The notes under the pieces: generated by a model | Seen by the model: only the letters and a program-made list of their open reading frames with translations | The model's database searches: none | What the model was told of the DNA's origin: nothing | Program-made: the position numbers and the translations under genes | Part shown: piece by piece, positions 46,071 through 54,848 of the stretch | Position numbering within the stretch: the stretch's first letter is position 1 | How the letters are laid out: every line of letters begins with the position of its first letter | Assembly (NCBI RefSeq): GCF_025966695.1 | Contig: NZ_JAOEIY010000007.1 | Span: forward strand, 300,652 to 364,651 | Length of the DNA: 64,000 nt | Reading direction: 5' to 3' | DNA from: Stutzerimonas sp. S1 | Lineage (GTDB): Bacteria > Pseudomonadota > Gammaproteobacteria > Pseudomonadales > Pseudomonadaceae

Positions 46071-46550
46071 TCACGCGAGGCCGGACTTGTCTACGCCGAA
46101 GGCCTTGTCATAGCTGCCGGGCACGACACGGAAGCCGATATTGATCCGGTTCCAGGCGTTGATTGACATGATCTGGAAGGTCAGGTCCGACAGTTCCTTT
46201 TCAGAAAACTGGCTGCGGACCCGCTCGTAGATGTCGTCGGGCACGCCCTGAGCGGGAATCGCGGTCAGGATCTCGGTCCACTCCAGCGCCGCACGTTCAC
46301 GCGGGCTGAACAGCGTAGATTCACGCCAGGTGACGACATGGTGCAGCCTAAGCGGGCGCTCGCCGTGGATCGTCGCTTCCTTGACGTGCATGTCGACGCA
46401 GAACGCGCAGCCATTGATCTGCGATGCGCGAATATCCACGAGGTCGCGGATCGGTTGCTCGATGGCGCACTGCTTGAGTGCAAGGCTGAACTCGATGAGC
46501 TTCTTGAACAGCTCCGGGGATTGCTTCTGGTAGTCGATGCGCTGAGACAT
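46071..46550 (-). CDS. Carboxymuconolactone decarboxylase/AhpD-family protein
   Basis: A 159-residue all-helical protein of the CMD/AhpD family. The redox CxxC with following His (NGCAFCVDMHVKEA) is the AhpD-type active site, so a peroxidase-like or disulfide reductase function is more likely than lactone decarboxylation. The start MSQRIDYQ follows a plausible site and fits the family. It is the middle gene of the SDR-CMD-cupin operon. Confidence 0.88.
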   Translation of the reverse strand: MSQRIDYQKQSPELFKKLIEFSLALKQCAIEQPIRDLVDIRASQINGCAFCVDMHVKEATIHGERPLRLHHVVTWRESTLFSPRERAALEWTEILTAIPAQGVPDDIYERVRSQFSEKELSDLTFQIMSINAWNRINIGFRVVPGSYDKAFGVDKSGLA

Positions 46551-46594
46551 GTTGGGAACCTCGATAGGCAAAAGGTTGGTAACGGGCGCCGGGC

Positions 46595-47347
46595 TTATCC
46601 CCGCGGTGCGCGGCTGAGCCAGTTCTGAAAACGCGTCCAGCCACGGCGCGGGGTCATGCCAGCGACCAGCGAGCGATCATTCAGCTCACTGCCAAAGTAG
46701 CGTGCGTGGACGTCCGCAATGACCTGGCGCTTGTCGCCTCGTGCGGTCAGGAACTTGCGGGCAATCTCATCGAGAGGGAAACAGTCCGGGCCGGCGATCT
46801 CGACGATGCCGTTGACTGGTGCGCCGACCGCGAGGTCCGCCAGGGCAATGGCAACGTCATCCGCGGCGATGGGTTGCATGAGTGCCGGGGAAAGGCGTGC
46901 AATATCGCCCTCCGTGCCAGATTCGATGATGCTGCCGATGAACTCGAAGAACTGCGTCGAACGCAGGATGGTATAGGGGATCCGCGACCCTTCGATCAGA
47001 ATTTCCTGGGCCAGTTTTGCGCGAAAGTAACCGCTATGCGGCAGGCGATCTGTGCCAACCACAGAGAGTGCCACGTGGTGTTCCACGCCTGCCTCGGCCT
47101 CGGCAGCTAGCAGGTTTCGACTGGAGGTCTCGAAGAAGTCCAGTACGGCCTGGTCTTCGAACGAAGGAGAGTTCGCCACGTCGATCACCACCTGGGCACC
47201 GCTCAGTGCCTGCGCCAGGCCGCGGCCGGTGACAGTATTCACGCCGGTGCCGGGTGATGCCGCCACGACCTCGTGACCATCCAGACGCAGCCTGTTCAGG
47301 ACGTTCGAGCCAATTAACCCTGTACCACCCACTACGACTATTTTCAT
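46595..47347 (-). CDS. NmrA-like NAD(P)-binding SDR protein
   Basis: A 250-residue atypical short-chain dehydrogenase with the nucleotide motif VVGGTGLIGSNVL at the N-terminus and no YxxxK catalytic pair in the usual place (YFRAK occurs near residue 125). This resembles NmrA/HSCARG-like redox sensors or quinone reductases. It is the first gene of a leftward three-gene operon, with GAGGACC as ribosome-binding site. It is divergent from a winged-helix regulator, which probably controls the operon through the inverted repeat between them. Confidence 0.87.
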   Translation of the reverse strand: MKIVVVGGTGLIGSNVLNRLRLDGHEVVAASPGTGVNTVTGRGLAQALSGAQVVIDVANSPSFEDQAVLDFFETSSRNLLAAEAEAGVEHHVALSVVGTDRLPHSGYFRAKLAQEILIEGSRIPYTILRSTQFFEFIGSIIESGTEGDIARLSPALMQPIAADDVAIALADLAVGAPVNGIVEIAGPDCFPLDEIARKFLTARGDKRQVIADVHARYFGSELNDRSLVAGMTPRRGWTRFQNWLSRAPRG

Positions 47348-47367
47348 GTTCGGGTCCTCGATTCGTT

Positions 47368-47392
47368 ATCGATCACCGTTGTGGTGACCGAT
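47368..47392. promoter_or_regulatory. Inverted-repeat operator between SDR operon and its regulator
   Basis: ATCGATCACC (47368-47377) and GGTGACCGAT (47383-47392) are inverted repeats (9 of 10 matches) separated by GTTGT. It sits 21 bp upstream of the SDR start codon in the divergent spacer 47348-47574. Size and symmetry suit a dimeric winged-helix regulator; the adjacent regulator gene is the obvious candidate. Confidence 0.5.
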
Positions 47393-47574
47393 GGACTGAG
47401 CATGCGATCTGGGCGAGCTGAACACCTTGTCGTTGCCTTGGCTTTCCCTTGGATTGCGCTTGGATATTCGTAGGGGCCGTGCCGTTGCCGCGCGGGGTTG
47501 CGTCCAGCAAATAATCGCCGTGCCATAGCTTTTGGGCGTCGTGCGTGGCATGAGAACGGACTGAGGAGCTTGGG

Positions 47575-49131
47575 ATGCGTTTGGTATTCGATGATTGCGT
47601 GCTCGACCTGGATCGACGGGAGCTCGTCCGTGGCTCCGAGGTCGTCGCAACCGCGCCCAAGGTGTTCGACCTTCTGGTCTACCTGGCCCGCAATCGGGCG
47701 CGCGTGGTCAGCAGAGATGATCTGATCGACGCGGTATGGGCCCGCCGGATCGTCTCGGAGTCGACCTTGGCCAGCCACATCAATGCAGTGCGCAAGGCAG
47801 TCGGTGACAACGGCCAGCAACAGCGCGTGATACGCACGATTGCGCGCAAGGGCTTCCGTTTCGTCGCCGAACTCAGCGAGATCGGCGCGGAGGAGGGCGT
47901 TGCCTCGGATGCCAGTCCAAAGGTGCCGACACTGCCGGACCGGCCTTCCATCGCGGTGCTGCCGTTCGTGAATCTCAGCGGTGACCCCGAGCAGGATTAC
48001 CTTGCCGACGGGGTGGTGGAGGACATCATCGCGGCGTTGTCCCGCTACCGCTGGCTGTTCGTCGTCGCGCGCAATTCGAGCTTCACCTACAAGCAGCGCA
48101 TGCCTGACGTAAAGCAGGTCGGCTACGAGCTGGGCGTGCGCTACGTGCTCGAAGGCAGTTGGCGCAGGGCGGGAAACCGGGTGCGCATCACCGGCCAGCT
48201 GATCGACGCCGCAACCGGTGCGCACCATTGGGCGGGCCGCTTCGAGGGTGTGCTGGGCGATATCTTCGCGCTGCAGGACCAGATTACCGAGAGCGTGGTC
48301 GGTGCGATCGCACCGCAGCTAGAGCGCGCCGAGATCGAGCGGGCAAGACACAAGCCCACCGAAAGCCTGGACGCCTACGACTACTACCTGCGCGGTATGG
48401 CCAGGCTGCATAACGGGTCACGGGAGGCCATCGACCAGGCGCTGCCGCTCTTCCATGAGGCTATGAGGATCGATCCGGACTTTTCATCGGCGTGTGCGAT
48501 GGCCGCCTGGTGCTACTGCTGGCGAAAGGTCAACGGCTGGATGGCGGATCGTGAGCAGGAGACGGCGGAAGGGATCCGGCTGGCACGACGGGCAGTGGAA
48601 CTGGACAAGGGCGATGCGGTTGCGCTCACGCGTAGCGGACACGCCCTTGGTCATCTTGCCGGTGACCTCGAAGGTGGCATCGCATTGCTCAACAAGGCAC
48701 TCATGCTCAATCCGAATCTCGCCGCCGCCAGATTTCTGGGGGCATTCCTGCGAATTTGGCACGGTGAGACCGAGGCGGCCATCGATGATCTGACGCATGC
48801 CATGCGCCTGAGCCCGCTTGACCCTGAGCTGTATCGCATGCAGGCAGGCATGGCGCTCGCCAATCTGTTCCTGGGGCATTACGACGATGCCTCGTGCTGG
48901 GCCGGTAAAGCATTTCGCGATCTGCCAAGCCTGTTGCTCGCCGCCGCCGTCCTTACCGCGAGCCATGCGCTGGCTGGCCGAGTGCCCGAGGCGCGGGAGA
49001 CGCTGGAACAGCTGCGTCAGCTTGATCCGACATTGCATCTGTCGAACATCGCCGATTGGCTGCCGATCCACCGTGCCGAGAATCTCGCCACGCTGCTGAA
49101 AGGCTTGCGTATCGCAGGGTTGCCTGAATAA
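47575..49131 (+). CDS. Winged-helix (CadC/OmpR-type) TPR transcriptional regulator
   Basis: A 518-residue regulator. An N-terminal trans_reg_C winged-helix domain (residues 1-95; RDDLIDAVWARRIVSESTLA, VIRTIARKGFRFVAEL) is followed by an FlgO/adenylate-cyclase-associated domain (PSIAVLPFVNLSGDPEQDYL, about 115-235) and C-terminal TPR repeats (about 270-500). There is no membrane helix, unlike CadC, so it should sense a cytosolic signal. GGAG precedes the ATG. It is probably the regulator of the divergent SDR-CMD-cupin operon. Confidence 0.88.
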   Translation: MRLVFDDCVLDLDRRELVRGSEVVATAPKVFDLLVYLARNRARVVSRDDLIDAVWARRIVSESTLASHINAVRKAVGDNGQQQRVIRTIARKGFRFVAELSEIGAEEGVASDASPKVPTLPDRPSIAVLPFVNLSGDPEQDYLADGVVEDIIAALSRYRWLFVVARNSSFTYKQRMPDVKQVGYELGVRYVLEGSWRRAGNRVRITGQLIDAATGAHHWAGRFEGVLGDIFALQDQITESVVGAIAPQLERAEIERARHKPTESLDAYDYYLRGMARLHNGSREAIDQALPLFHEAMRIDPDFSSACAMAAWCYCWRKVNGWMADREQETAEGIRLARRAVELDKGDAVALTRSGHALGHLAGDLEGGIALLNKALMLNPNLAAARFLGAFLRIWHGETEAAIDDLTHAMRLSPLDPELYRMQAGMALANLFLGHYDDASCWAGKAFRDLPSLLLAAAVLTASHALAGRVPEARETLEQLRQLDPTLHLSNIADWLPIHRAENLATLLKGLRIAGLPE

Positions 49132-49277
49132 GCGAGCGGTGAGTGCGCGTCCATGCTGCATCAACCAATAGCCGACACTGGCGGCACGCACGCGGCATCG
49201 TGTCCAGCTGCCTCGGCCAAGCGTCCACGTATGATCAAAGACATGAACCTGGGCGCGGGGCAAGACGGAGTGAAGGT

Positions 49278-50777
49278 TTGAAAGGCAGGGCGGGACTTCT
49301 GGCGGTTTTGATTCTGATGCTTGCGCTGGTGCCCATGTGGGTCTTCGTGGTGAACGAGATCAGGCATGAGCGTGCCCTGATAAAAGAGGGCGCACGGAAC
49401 GATGCGATGAATCTGGCGACCGCATTTGAAGCGCATGTGCGCAGCGCCGTTCGCCTGATGGACATCGTGCTGCTGGATATGCGCGATGATGTGTTGGAGT
49501 TCTCGGACTTCCACGAGCACGTCAAGGAGGAGCTGGCCGCTTACGGGAATTTCATTACGCAGCTTGCCGTGATAGACGCCGATGGCCGGTTGGTGTTTTC
49601 AAACCTCGCGCCGGTGAGCAAACCATTGGATCTGAGCGACCGTGAGCATTTTCGTGCTCATCGTGACAATCCCACCGAGGATAGGCTCTACATCAGCAAG
49701 CCGGTGCTCGGCAGGATGTCGCAACAGTGGACGATCCAATTCACCCGGCCCATTCGCAAGGACGGTCAATTTGCCGGGGTGCTGGTGCTATCCGTGCCGA
49801 CCAGCTTCTTTGCCGACTACTACCAGCAGATCGATGTCGGGCCAAACGGCAGCATCGTGTTGCTCGGTACCGATCGCAGCCTGCGTGCCATTGCTTCCGG
49901 GACTCCGCTTTCCGGGCGTTATGGCCGCTTCAAGGTGCCTGAGAGCAGGCCCTATTTCGCCCCGGATGCCCCCGAACGCGGCTACTACGAAGGCGTCAAT
50001 TCCATCGATGGTGAGTATCGTCTCGGCGCGTATCGGCGGCTGACGGAAAACGGACTCGTCGTGCTGGTGTTGCTGTCGCCGAAGGATTTCATGGCGACCT
50101 TCCATGAGCGCCGGAAGCTGCTGCTGGCCTCGGCTGGGGTGATTTCGGTGCTGCTGTTCGCGGTGGCTGTGCTGATCTTCGTATTGAGCCGGCGCTATTT
50201 CCTGAATACCGCCCGGCTTCATCAGGCGCATCAACAGCTGTCGCAACTGGTTAACACGGACGTGCTAACCGGCGTGAGCAGCCGCCGATCGTTTCTCGGT
50301 AGCCTCGAGGCAGAGCTCGCTCGTGCTCGGCGCCACGGTGAATGCGTGAGTGTGTTGATGCTCGATATCGACCATTTCAAACGCGTCAACGACGGCTATG
50401 GCCACCCAATTGGCGACGTGGTGCTCAAGCAGTTTGCCGCCACGTGCAGTCGCCTGCTTCGCGCGCATGACGTGATGGGGCGGCTTGGCGGCGAGGAATT
50501 CGCGATTACGTTGCCGCACACGGACACTGAAGGCGCCCGTTGTGTCGCCGAGAAGATCCGCCTCGCCGTCGCGCAGACGCCGATCGAGACCGCAGCCGGC
50601 GAGATCGCCATTACGGTCAGCATCGGCCTGGCGAATACGCAGCACGAACCGGATGACGTGGCTCGGCTCATCGCCAGGGCCGACGGTGCACTCTACGAAG
50701 CCAAGCAAAGCGGCCGAAACCGGGTATGTTGCGCGCGCGAAGGTGGGACCGAGTGCGCAGCTGCCGAGATTGGCTGA
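49278..50777 (+). CDS. Membrane diguanylate cyclase (dCache + GGDEF)
   Basis: A 499-residue protein: one N-terminal membrane helix (LLAVLILMLALVPMWVFVV), a periplasmic dCache-like sensor (about 30-280, with LDLSDREHFRAHRD), a second helix (VISVLLFAVAVLIFVLS), and a GGDEF domain. The catalytic motif is GGEEF in MGRLGGEEFAITLP, and an inhibitory I-site RAHD lies five residues upstream, so it should be active and product-inhibited. A TTG start at 49278 with GGAG 7 bp upstream is chosen; upstream in-frame sequence looks non-coding. Confidence 0.9.
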   Translation: MKGRAGLLAVLILMLALVPMWVFVVNEIRHERALIKEGARNDAMNLATAFEAHVRSAVRLMDIVLLDMRDDVLEFSDFHEHVKEELAAYGNFITQLAVIDADGRLVFSNLAPVSKPLDLSDREHFRAHRDNPTEDRLYISKPVLGRMSQQWTIQFTRPIRKDGQFAGVLVLSVPTSFFADYYQQIDVGPNGSIVLLGTDRSLRAIASGTPLSGRYGRFKVPESRPYFAPDAPERGYYEGVNSIDGEYRLGAYRRLTENGLVVLVLLSPKDFMATFHERRKLLLASAGVISVLLFAVAVLIFVLSRRYFLNTARLHQAHQQLSQLVNTDVLTGVSSRRSFLGSLEAELARARRHGECVSVLMLDIDHFKRVNDGYGHPIGDVVLKQFAATCSRLLRAHDVMGRLGGEEFAITLPHTDTEGARCVAEKIRLAVAQTPIETAAGEIAITVSIGLANTQHEPDDVARLIARADGALYEAKQSGRNRVCCAREGGTECAAAEIG

Positions 50778-50833
50778 TCTCGGCTATCGATACGACGGGG
50801 TGGTGATGCTGCTTCGCGTCTGCACGCCATGCA

Positions 50834-51946
50834 TCAGTGCCGCGTCGATGGCCAGACCAGGGTGAAACTGTCTGACACCGTCGTCTTGAGGCTACAGCCG
50901 AAGCGCGCCGACTCGCGTTCCAGCGTGTCGCGCAGCCATCGTCGCTCCTCGGCATCGAGCGGCGTCAGTCGCAGACCGCAGCGCCGAATCGGCACCAGCT
51001 CGAGCGCTGTCAGTCGGCCATCGGCAGCAAGATCGGCGAAATACAGACAGCCGAGGTCGGCGCGATACTGTTCATAACCGGCGATGCCTTCGTAGTCGTT
51101 CAGCAGGTCGCCGCAGCCGTAGACGATCAGCCGCTCGCGGTACACCTCCATGCCCTTGATGTGGTGCGAAGAATGACCATGCAGCAGATCGACTCCGGCT
51201 TCGTCGATAAGGTCGCGGGCGAAATAGATCTGTTCTTCGGGGATGGCGAAATCCCAGTTGTCGCCCCAGTGCAATGACACCACCACCAGATCACCGGGGC
51301 GCTTGCAGGCGCGGATGCGTTGGACGACCCGGCGCAGGGACGCCTGCTTCAAATCCGCTAACCAGGCCACGCCCGGACGGTCGGGACCTGCGGCCCAGTG
51401 CGAAGGCACGCCGCTGTCGTAAGTAGCGTAGGCGAATACCAGCATACGGCGACCGCCGGGCAGTGCGAGTATCGCCGGCGCTTCGGCTTGGACCTCGTTG
51501 AGGCCGGCACCGGCATGGGGGATGCGCTGCTGGTCGAGGCTCTGCAGTGTGTCGGTCAGCCCGGGCTCACCCCAGTCCAGTACATGGTTGTTGGCCAGCG
51601 AGCAGCAGCCGATCTCGGCGACTTCGAGAATACCCATGTTGGCCGGATTCATACGGTAGTGCAGGCCGTGCGGGCGGGGTGTGCCGCGCTGGGTCACGGC
51701 GGTTTCGAAGTTGACCAGCCTGACCTGCGGGTGCCTGCTCGTGATCGCCTCCAGGGCGATGCCCCACGGATACGCGTAGTCGACGCGGTGTGGAATCGGC
51801 CCGTTCCGCTCTTCGGCCAGGCGTACATAGTCGCCGGCCGACTGTGCGTAGGGTTCGTGGATCTGCGGATCGCCGGGGTGCGGCAGCAGGTGGTCAATGC
51901 CGCGTGCGGTCATCAGGTCGCCGGCGAAGAACAGTCTGGTGAGCAT
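50834..51946 (-). CDS. CapA-family metallophosphoesterase-like protein
   Basis: A 370-residue protein of the PGA_cap/CapA family, which has a calcineurin-like fold. Metal-ligand motifs visible are FFAGDLMTARGID (N-terminus), CCSLANNHVLDWGE, VVSLHWGDNWDF and LLHGHSSHHIKGMEVY. Despite the family name, there are no capB/capC partners, so poly-gamma-glutamate synthesis is unlikely. No signal peptide is evident. The start at MLTRLFF has TGGAGC upstream; an ATG four codons earlier lacks one. Confidence 0.85.
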   Translation of the reverse strand: MLTRLFFAGDLMTARGIDHLLPHPGDPQIHEPYAQSAGDYVRLAEERNGPIPHRVDYAYPWGIALEAITSRHPQVRLVNFETAVTQRGTPRPHGLHYRMNPANMGILEVAEIGCCSLANNHVLDWGEPGLTDTLQSLDQQRIPHAGAGLNEVQAEAPAILALPGGRRMLVFAYATYDSGVPSHWAAGPDRPGVAWLADLKQASLRRVVQRIRACKRPGDLVVVSLHWGDNWDFAIPEEQIYFARDLIDEAGVDLLHGHSSHHIKGMEVYRERLIVYGCGDLLNDYEGIAGYEQYRADLGCLYFADLAADGRLTALELVPIRRCGLRLTPLDAEERRWLRDTLERESARFGCSLKTTVSDSFTLVWPSTRH

Positions 51947-52132
51947 GACGAGCTCCATTGGGGCGGCGCGGGTGATTGAAATCCGGAGCGCTGCGACGCC
52001 AAACGTCGATCACGGGAACGGGGAGCCGGCCGCATAGTCTGCTAGGAATAGTAGAGTCCCGCGCGCCTGTCATGTCCGTTGATCCGATACGCCGTTCGCG
52101 CCGGGACGGGCGAACGCCGTTGAGCAGAAACT

Positions 52133-52164
52133 GTTCGGTCACCGAACGGACAGGCTGTTGTCCG
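52133..52164. promoter_or_regulatory. Two adjacent inverted repeats upstream of benR
   Basis: GTTCGGT-C-ACCGAAC (52133-52147) is a perfect 7-bp-arm palindrome. CGGACA (52147-52152) and TGTCCG (52159-52164) form a second repeat sharing one base with it. They lie in the 358-bp capA/benR divergent spacer, which otherwise holds only the Anr-type box. The binding protein is unknown. Confidence 0.4.
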
Positions 52165-52201
52165 TTGGTCGAATCTCCTATGCTCGACTCAGCCGATACT
52201 C

Positions 52202-52215
52202 TTGACGCAGATCAA
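52202..52215 (+). promoter_or_regulatory. Anr/FNR/Dnr-type box upstream of benR
   Basis: TTGACGCAGATCAA matches the FNR/Anr consensus TTGAT-N4-ATCAA at 9 of 10 positions. It is centred about 97 bp before the benR ATG. No convincing -10 is seen at the class II spacing. It suggests oxygen- or NO-responsive control of the activator; binding is inferred. Confidence 0.5.
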
Positions 52216-52304
52216 GTTCTCGCTCGACGCGAGGGCGCGGCAGAGATCGATGCTGGCGATATCGCAGCATCGGCGAACTATAAGAACAACGTGAGTGCCT
52301 GGTG

Positions 52305-53258
52305 ATGGAACGACTGCTGAATGAAAAAAGCAGGATCTTCGAGCATGCCGACCCGCACGCGGTGTCGGAGTACGTCAATCAGCACGTGGGTGTGCACTGC
52401 ATCCGTCTGCCGCGCACCGGCACGCCCCAGGCCAGCCTCAACCATTGCAAGTTCGGCCAGCTCGACCTCTGTCAGATCAGCTACGGCGGCAGCGTCCACG
52501 TCAGCTCGGCGGCGCTGGAAACCATCTATCACCTGCAACTGCTGCAGCGTGGTCACTGCCTGTGGCGCGGTCGCGGGCAGGAACACTACTTCACCCCAGG
52601 CGAACTGCTGCTGATCAACCCGGACGATCCGGTCGACCTGACCTATTCGGACGATTGCGAAAAGCTTATCGTCAAGCTGCCGGCCTCCTTCCTTGAACAG
52701 GCCTGCAGCGAGAACCAGTGGCAAGCACCGGCCGAGGGCATCCGCTTCAGCGGCAACCGCTACGCGCTCAAGGAGCTGGACGGCTTCGACAGCCTGGTCG
52801 GACTGATCTGCCGCGAGGCCGGCTCCGAGCAGAGCATCCCGCAGATTCAGGAGCAGTACAGCCGGATCATCGCCAGCAAGCTGCTCTGCACGCTGGCCAA
52901 CAACATCCGCCGCGATCCGTTCGGTGACAGCTGCCCGTCGTTCGGCCGGCTCAGCGACTACATCGACGAGCACCTGAAGAAGGACATCTCCGTCGAGCAA
53001 CTGGCTGAGCTGGCCAACATGAGCCTGCGCTCGCTGTATCTGCTGTTCGAACGCAAGGCCGGCACCACGCCCAAGTCCTACATCCGCCAGCGCAAGCTGG
53101 AGCAGATCCACGGGCGCCTGAGCGACCCCTCGGCCAAGGTGCGCAACATCACCGAGATCGCCATGGACTACGGCTTCATGCACCTGGGCCGTTTCTCGGA
53201 AAGCTACAAGAGCACCTTCGGCGAGTTGCCTTCGGACACCCTGCGCCGCCATCACTGA
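52305..53258 (+). CDS. benR: AraC/XylS-family benzoate activator BenR
   Basis: A 317-residue activator. The N-terminal cupin-like effector domain (about 1-190, with GELLLINPDDPVDLTYSDDC) is followed by two helix-turn-helix units: ISVEQLAELANMSLRSLYLL and ITEIAMDYGFMHLGRFSESY. It closely resembles BenR/XylS, which respond to benzoate. It precedes benA, whose promoter carries two XylS-type half sites. The ATG at 52305 is preferred to the GTG just before it. A terminator closes the gene. There is no clear ribosome-binding site, which may keep levels low. Confidence 0.92.
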   Translation: MERLLNEKSRIFEHADPHAVSEYVNQHVGVHCIRLPRTGTPQASLNHCKFGQLDLCQISYGGSVHVSSAALETIYHLQLLQRGHCLWRGRGQEHYFTPGELLLINPDDPVDLTYSDDCEKLIVKLPASFLEQACSENQWQAPAEGIRFSGNRYALKELDGFDSLVGLICREAGSEQSIPQIQEQYSRIIASKLLCTLANNIRRDPFGDSCPSFGRLSDYIDEHLKKDISVEQLAELANMSLRSLYLLFERKAGTTPKSYIRQRKLEQIHGRLSDPSAKVRNITEIAMDYGFMHLGRFSESYKSTFGELPSDTLRRHH

Positions 53259-53266
53259 GTCCCCTT

Positions 53267-53301
53267 GAGGCGCTGCCATTCCGACGGCAGCGCCTCTTTT
53301 T
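53267..53301 (+). terminator. Rho-independent terminator of benR
   Basis: GAGGCGCTGCC (53267-53277) and GGCAGCGCCTC (53286-53296) form a perfect 11-bp stem followed by TTTTT. It isolates benR from the ben operon. Confidence 0.95.
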
Positions 53302-53385
53302 CTTCCCGCTCTCGACCACCTCCACCGCCATTCCGGGTGGCGATTTGCCGTGCGCGCGTGTGCGGCAATCTGTCCTCTTGCATTG

Positions 53386-53449
53386 TGCAGAAAATGGATA
53401 GAGGTCGTGCAGAAAACGGATATTGATGCCGCCGCCAGCGCCTTAGCCT
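53386..53449 (+). promoter_or_regulatory. BenR-dependent promoter of benA (Pm-like)
   Basis: Two direct repeats of the XylS/BenR site TGCA-N6-GGATA lie at 53386-53400 (TGCAGAAAATGGATA) and 53408-53422 (TGCAGAAAACGGATA), 22 bp apart. TAGCCT (53444-53449) starts 21 bp after the second site, the same geometry as TAGGCT in the TOL Pm promoter as I recall it. The downstream site should overlap the -35 region, as expected for XylS-type activation. Confidence 0.85.
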
Positions 53450-53486
53450 TCATCACGTGGAAACAATAACAATGGAGGCCCCGGCC

Positions 53487-54848
53487 ATGTCCCTGGGAAT
53501 CGACTACCTTGATTCGCTGCTCGATGAAGACAAAGAGAAGGGCATCTTCCGCTGCAAGCGCGAGATGTTCACCGACCCGCGGTTGTTCGAGCTGGAGATG
53601 AAGCACATCTTCGAGGGCAACTGGATTTACCTCGCCCACGAGAGCCAGATCCCCGAGAAGAACGACTACTACACCACCCAGATGGGCCGGCAGCCGATCT
53701 TCATCGCACGCAACAAGGACGGCCAGCTCAACGCCTTCATCAATGCCTGCAGCCATCGCGGCGCCATGCTCTGCCGCTTCAAGAGTGGCAACAAGGCGAC
53801 CTACACCTGCCCGTTCCACGGCTGGACCTTCAACAACTCGGGCAAGCTGCTCAAGGTGAAGGACCCCAAGGAGGCCGGTTACCCCGACAGCTTCGACTGC
53901 GACGGCTCGCATGACCTGAAGAAGGTCGCGCGCTTCGAGTCCTATCGCGGCTTCCTCTTCGGCAGCCTGCGCGAGGATGTCGCGCCGCTGGAGGAGTTTC
54001 TCGGCGAGTCGAAGAAGATCATCGACATGGTGGTCGACCAGTCTCCGGAAGGCATCGAAGTTCTGCGCGGCTCGTCCACCTATGTCTATGAAGGCAACTG
54101 GAAGCTGCAGGCCGAGAACGGCGCTGACGGTTATCACGTCACCGCCGTGCACTGGAATTACGCCGCCACCCAGCAGCAGCGCAAGCTGAAGGAAGCCGGC
54201 GACGACATCCGCGCCATGAGCGCCGGTGGCTGGGGCAAGAAGGGCGGTGGTTTCTACTCCTTCGAGAACGGCCACCTGCTGCTCTGGACCCGCTGGGACA
54301 ACCCGGAAGACCGTCCGCTGTACGCCCGCCGCGACGAGATGATCGCCGAGTTCGGCCAGGCGCGTACCGACTGGATGATCGAGAACTCGCGCAACCTCTG
54401 CCTCTACCCGAACCTGTACCTCATGGACCAGTTCGGCTCGCAGCTGCGCATCGCCAAGCCGCTGTCGGTGGACAAGACCGAAGTCACCATCTACTGCATC
54501 GCGCCCAAGGGCGAGAGTGCCGAAGCGCGTGCGCGGCGCATTCGTCAGTACGAAGACTTCTTCAATGTCAGCGGCATGGCCACGCCGGATGACCTCGAAG
54601 AGTTCCGCGCCTGCCAGCAAGGCTTTGCCGGTCGCGCCATGGAGTGGAACGACATGTCCCGCGGCGCCAAGCACTGGATCGACGGTGCCGATGAAGGCGC
54701 CAGGGAAATCGACCTGCAGCCGCTGATGAGCGGTGCCCGCACCGAGGATGAAGGCCTGTTCGTGCTGCAGCACCACTACTGGCAGCAGCAGATGATCAAG
54801 GCGGTGAAGGCCGAGCAGGACCAGCTGATCCACGTGGAGGGCGCGTAA
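53487..54848 (+). CDS. benA: Benzoate 1,2-dioxygenase large (alpha) subunit
   Basis: A 453-residue Rieske oxygenase alpha subunit that converts benzoate to its cis-1,2-dihydrodiol with BenB and BenC. The Rieske ligands are in [10 protein letters not shown] and TCPFHGWTF. The mononuclear iron site is in [13 protein letters not shown]. The ATG of MSLGIDYLD is chosen because GGAGG precedes it by 8 bp and the length then matches BenA. It is the first gene of the operon under the BenR sites, and overlaps benB by 1 bp. Confidence 0.97.
   Translation: MSLGIDYLDSLLDEDKEKGIFRCKREMFTDPRLFELEMKHIFEGNWIYLAHESQIPEKNDYYTTQMGRQPIFIARNKDGQLNAFINACSHRGAMLCRFKSGNKATYTCPFHGWTFNNSGKLLKVKDPKEAGYPDSFDCDGSHDLKKVARFESYRGFLFGSLREDVAPLEEFLGESKKIIDMVVDQSPEGIEVLRGSSTYVYEGNWKLQAENGADGYHVTAVHWNYAATQQQRKLKEAGDDIRAMSAGGWGKKGGGFYSFENGHLLLWTRWDNPEDRPLYARRDEMIAEFGQARTDWMIENSRNLCLYPNLYLMDQFGSQLRIAKPLSVDKTEVTIYCIAPKGESAEARARRIRQYEDFFNVSGMATPDDLEEFRACQQGFAGRAMEWNDMSRGAKHWIDGADEGAREIDLQPLMSGARTEDEGLFVLQHHYWQQQMIKAVKAEQDQLIHVEGA

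Noticed and set aside
50834..51946. Capsule (poly-gamma-glutamate) synthesis locus
   Set aside because: Only the CapA-family gene is present; capB and capC partners are absent and the neighbours are unrelated.
52278..54833. An 851-codon leftward reading frame across benR and benA
   Set aside because: It is the antisense shadow of BenR, a terminator and BenA; the composition is low-complexity Ala/Val/Leu and no family is recognisable.
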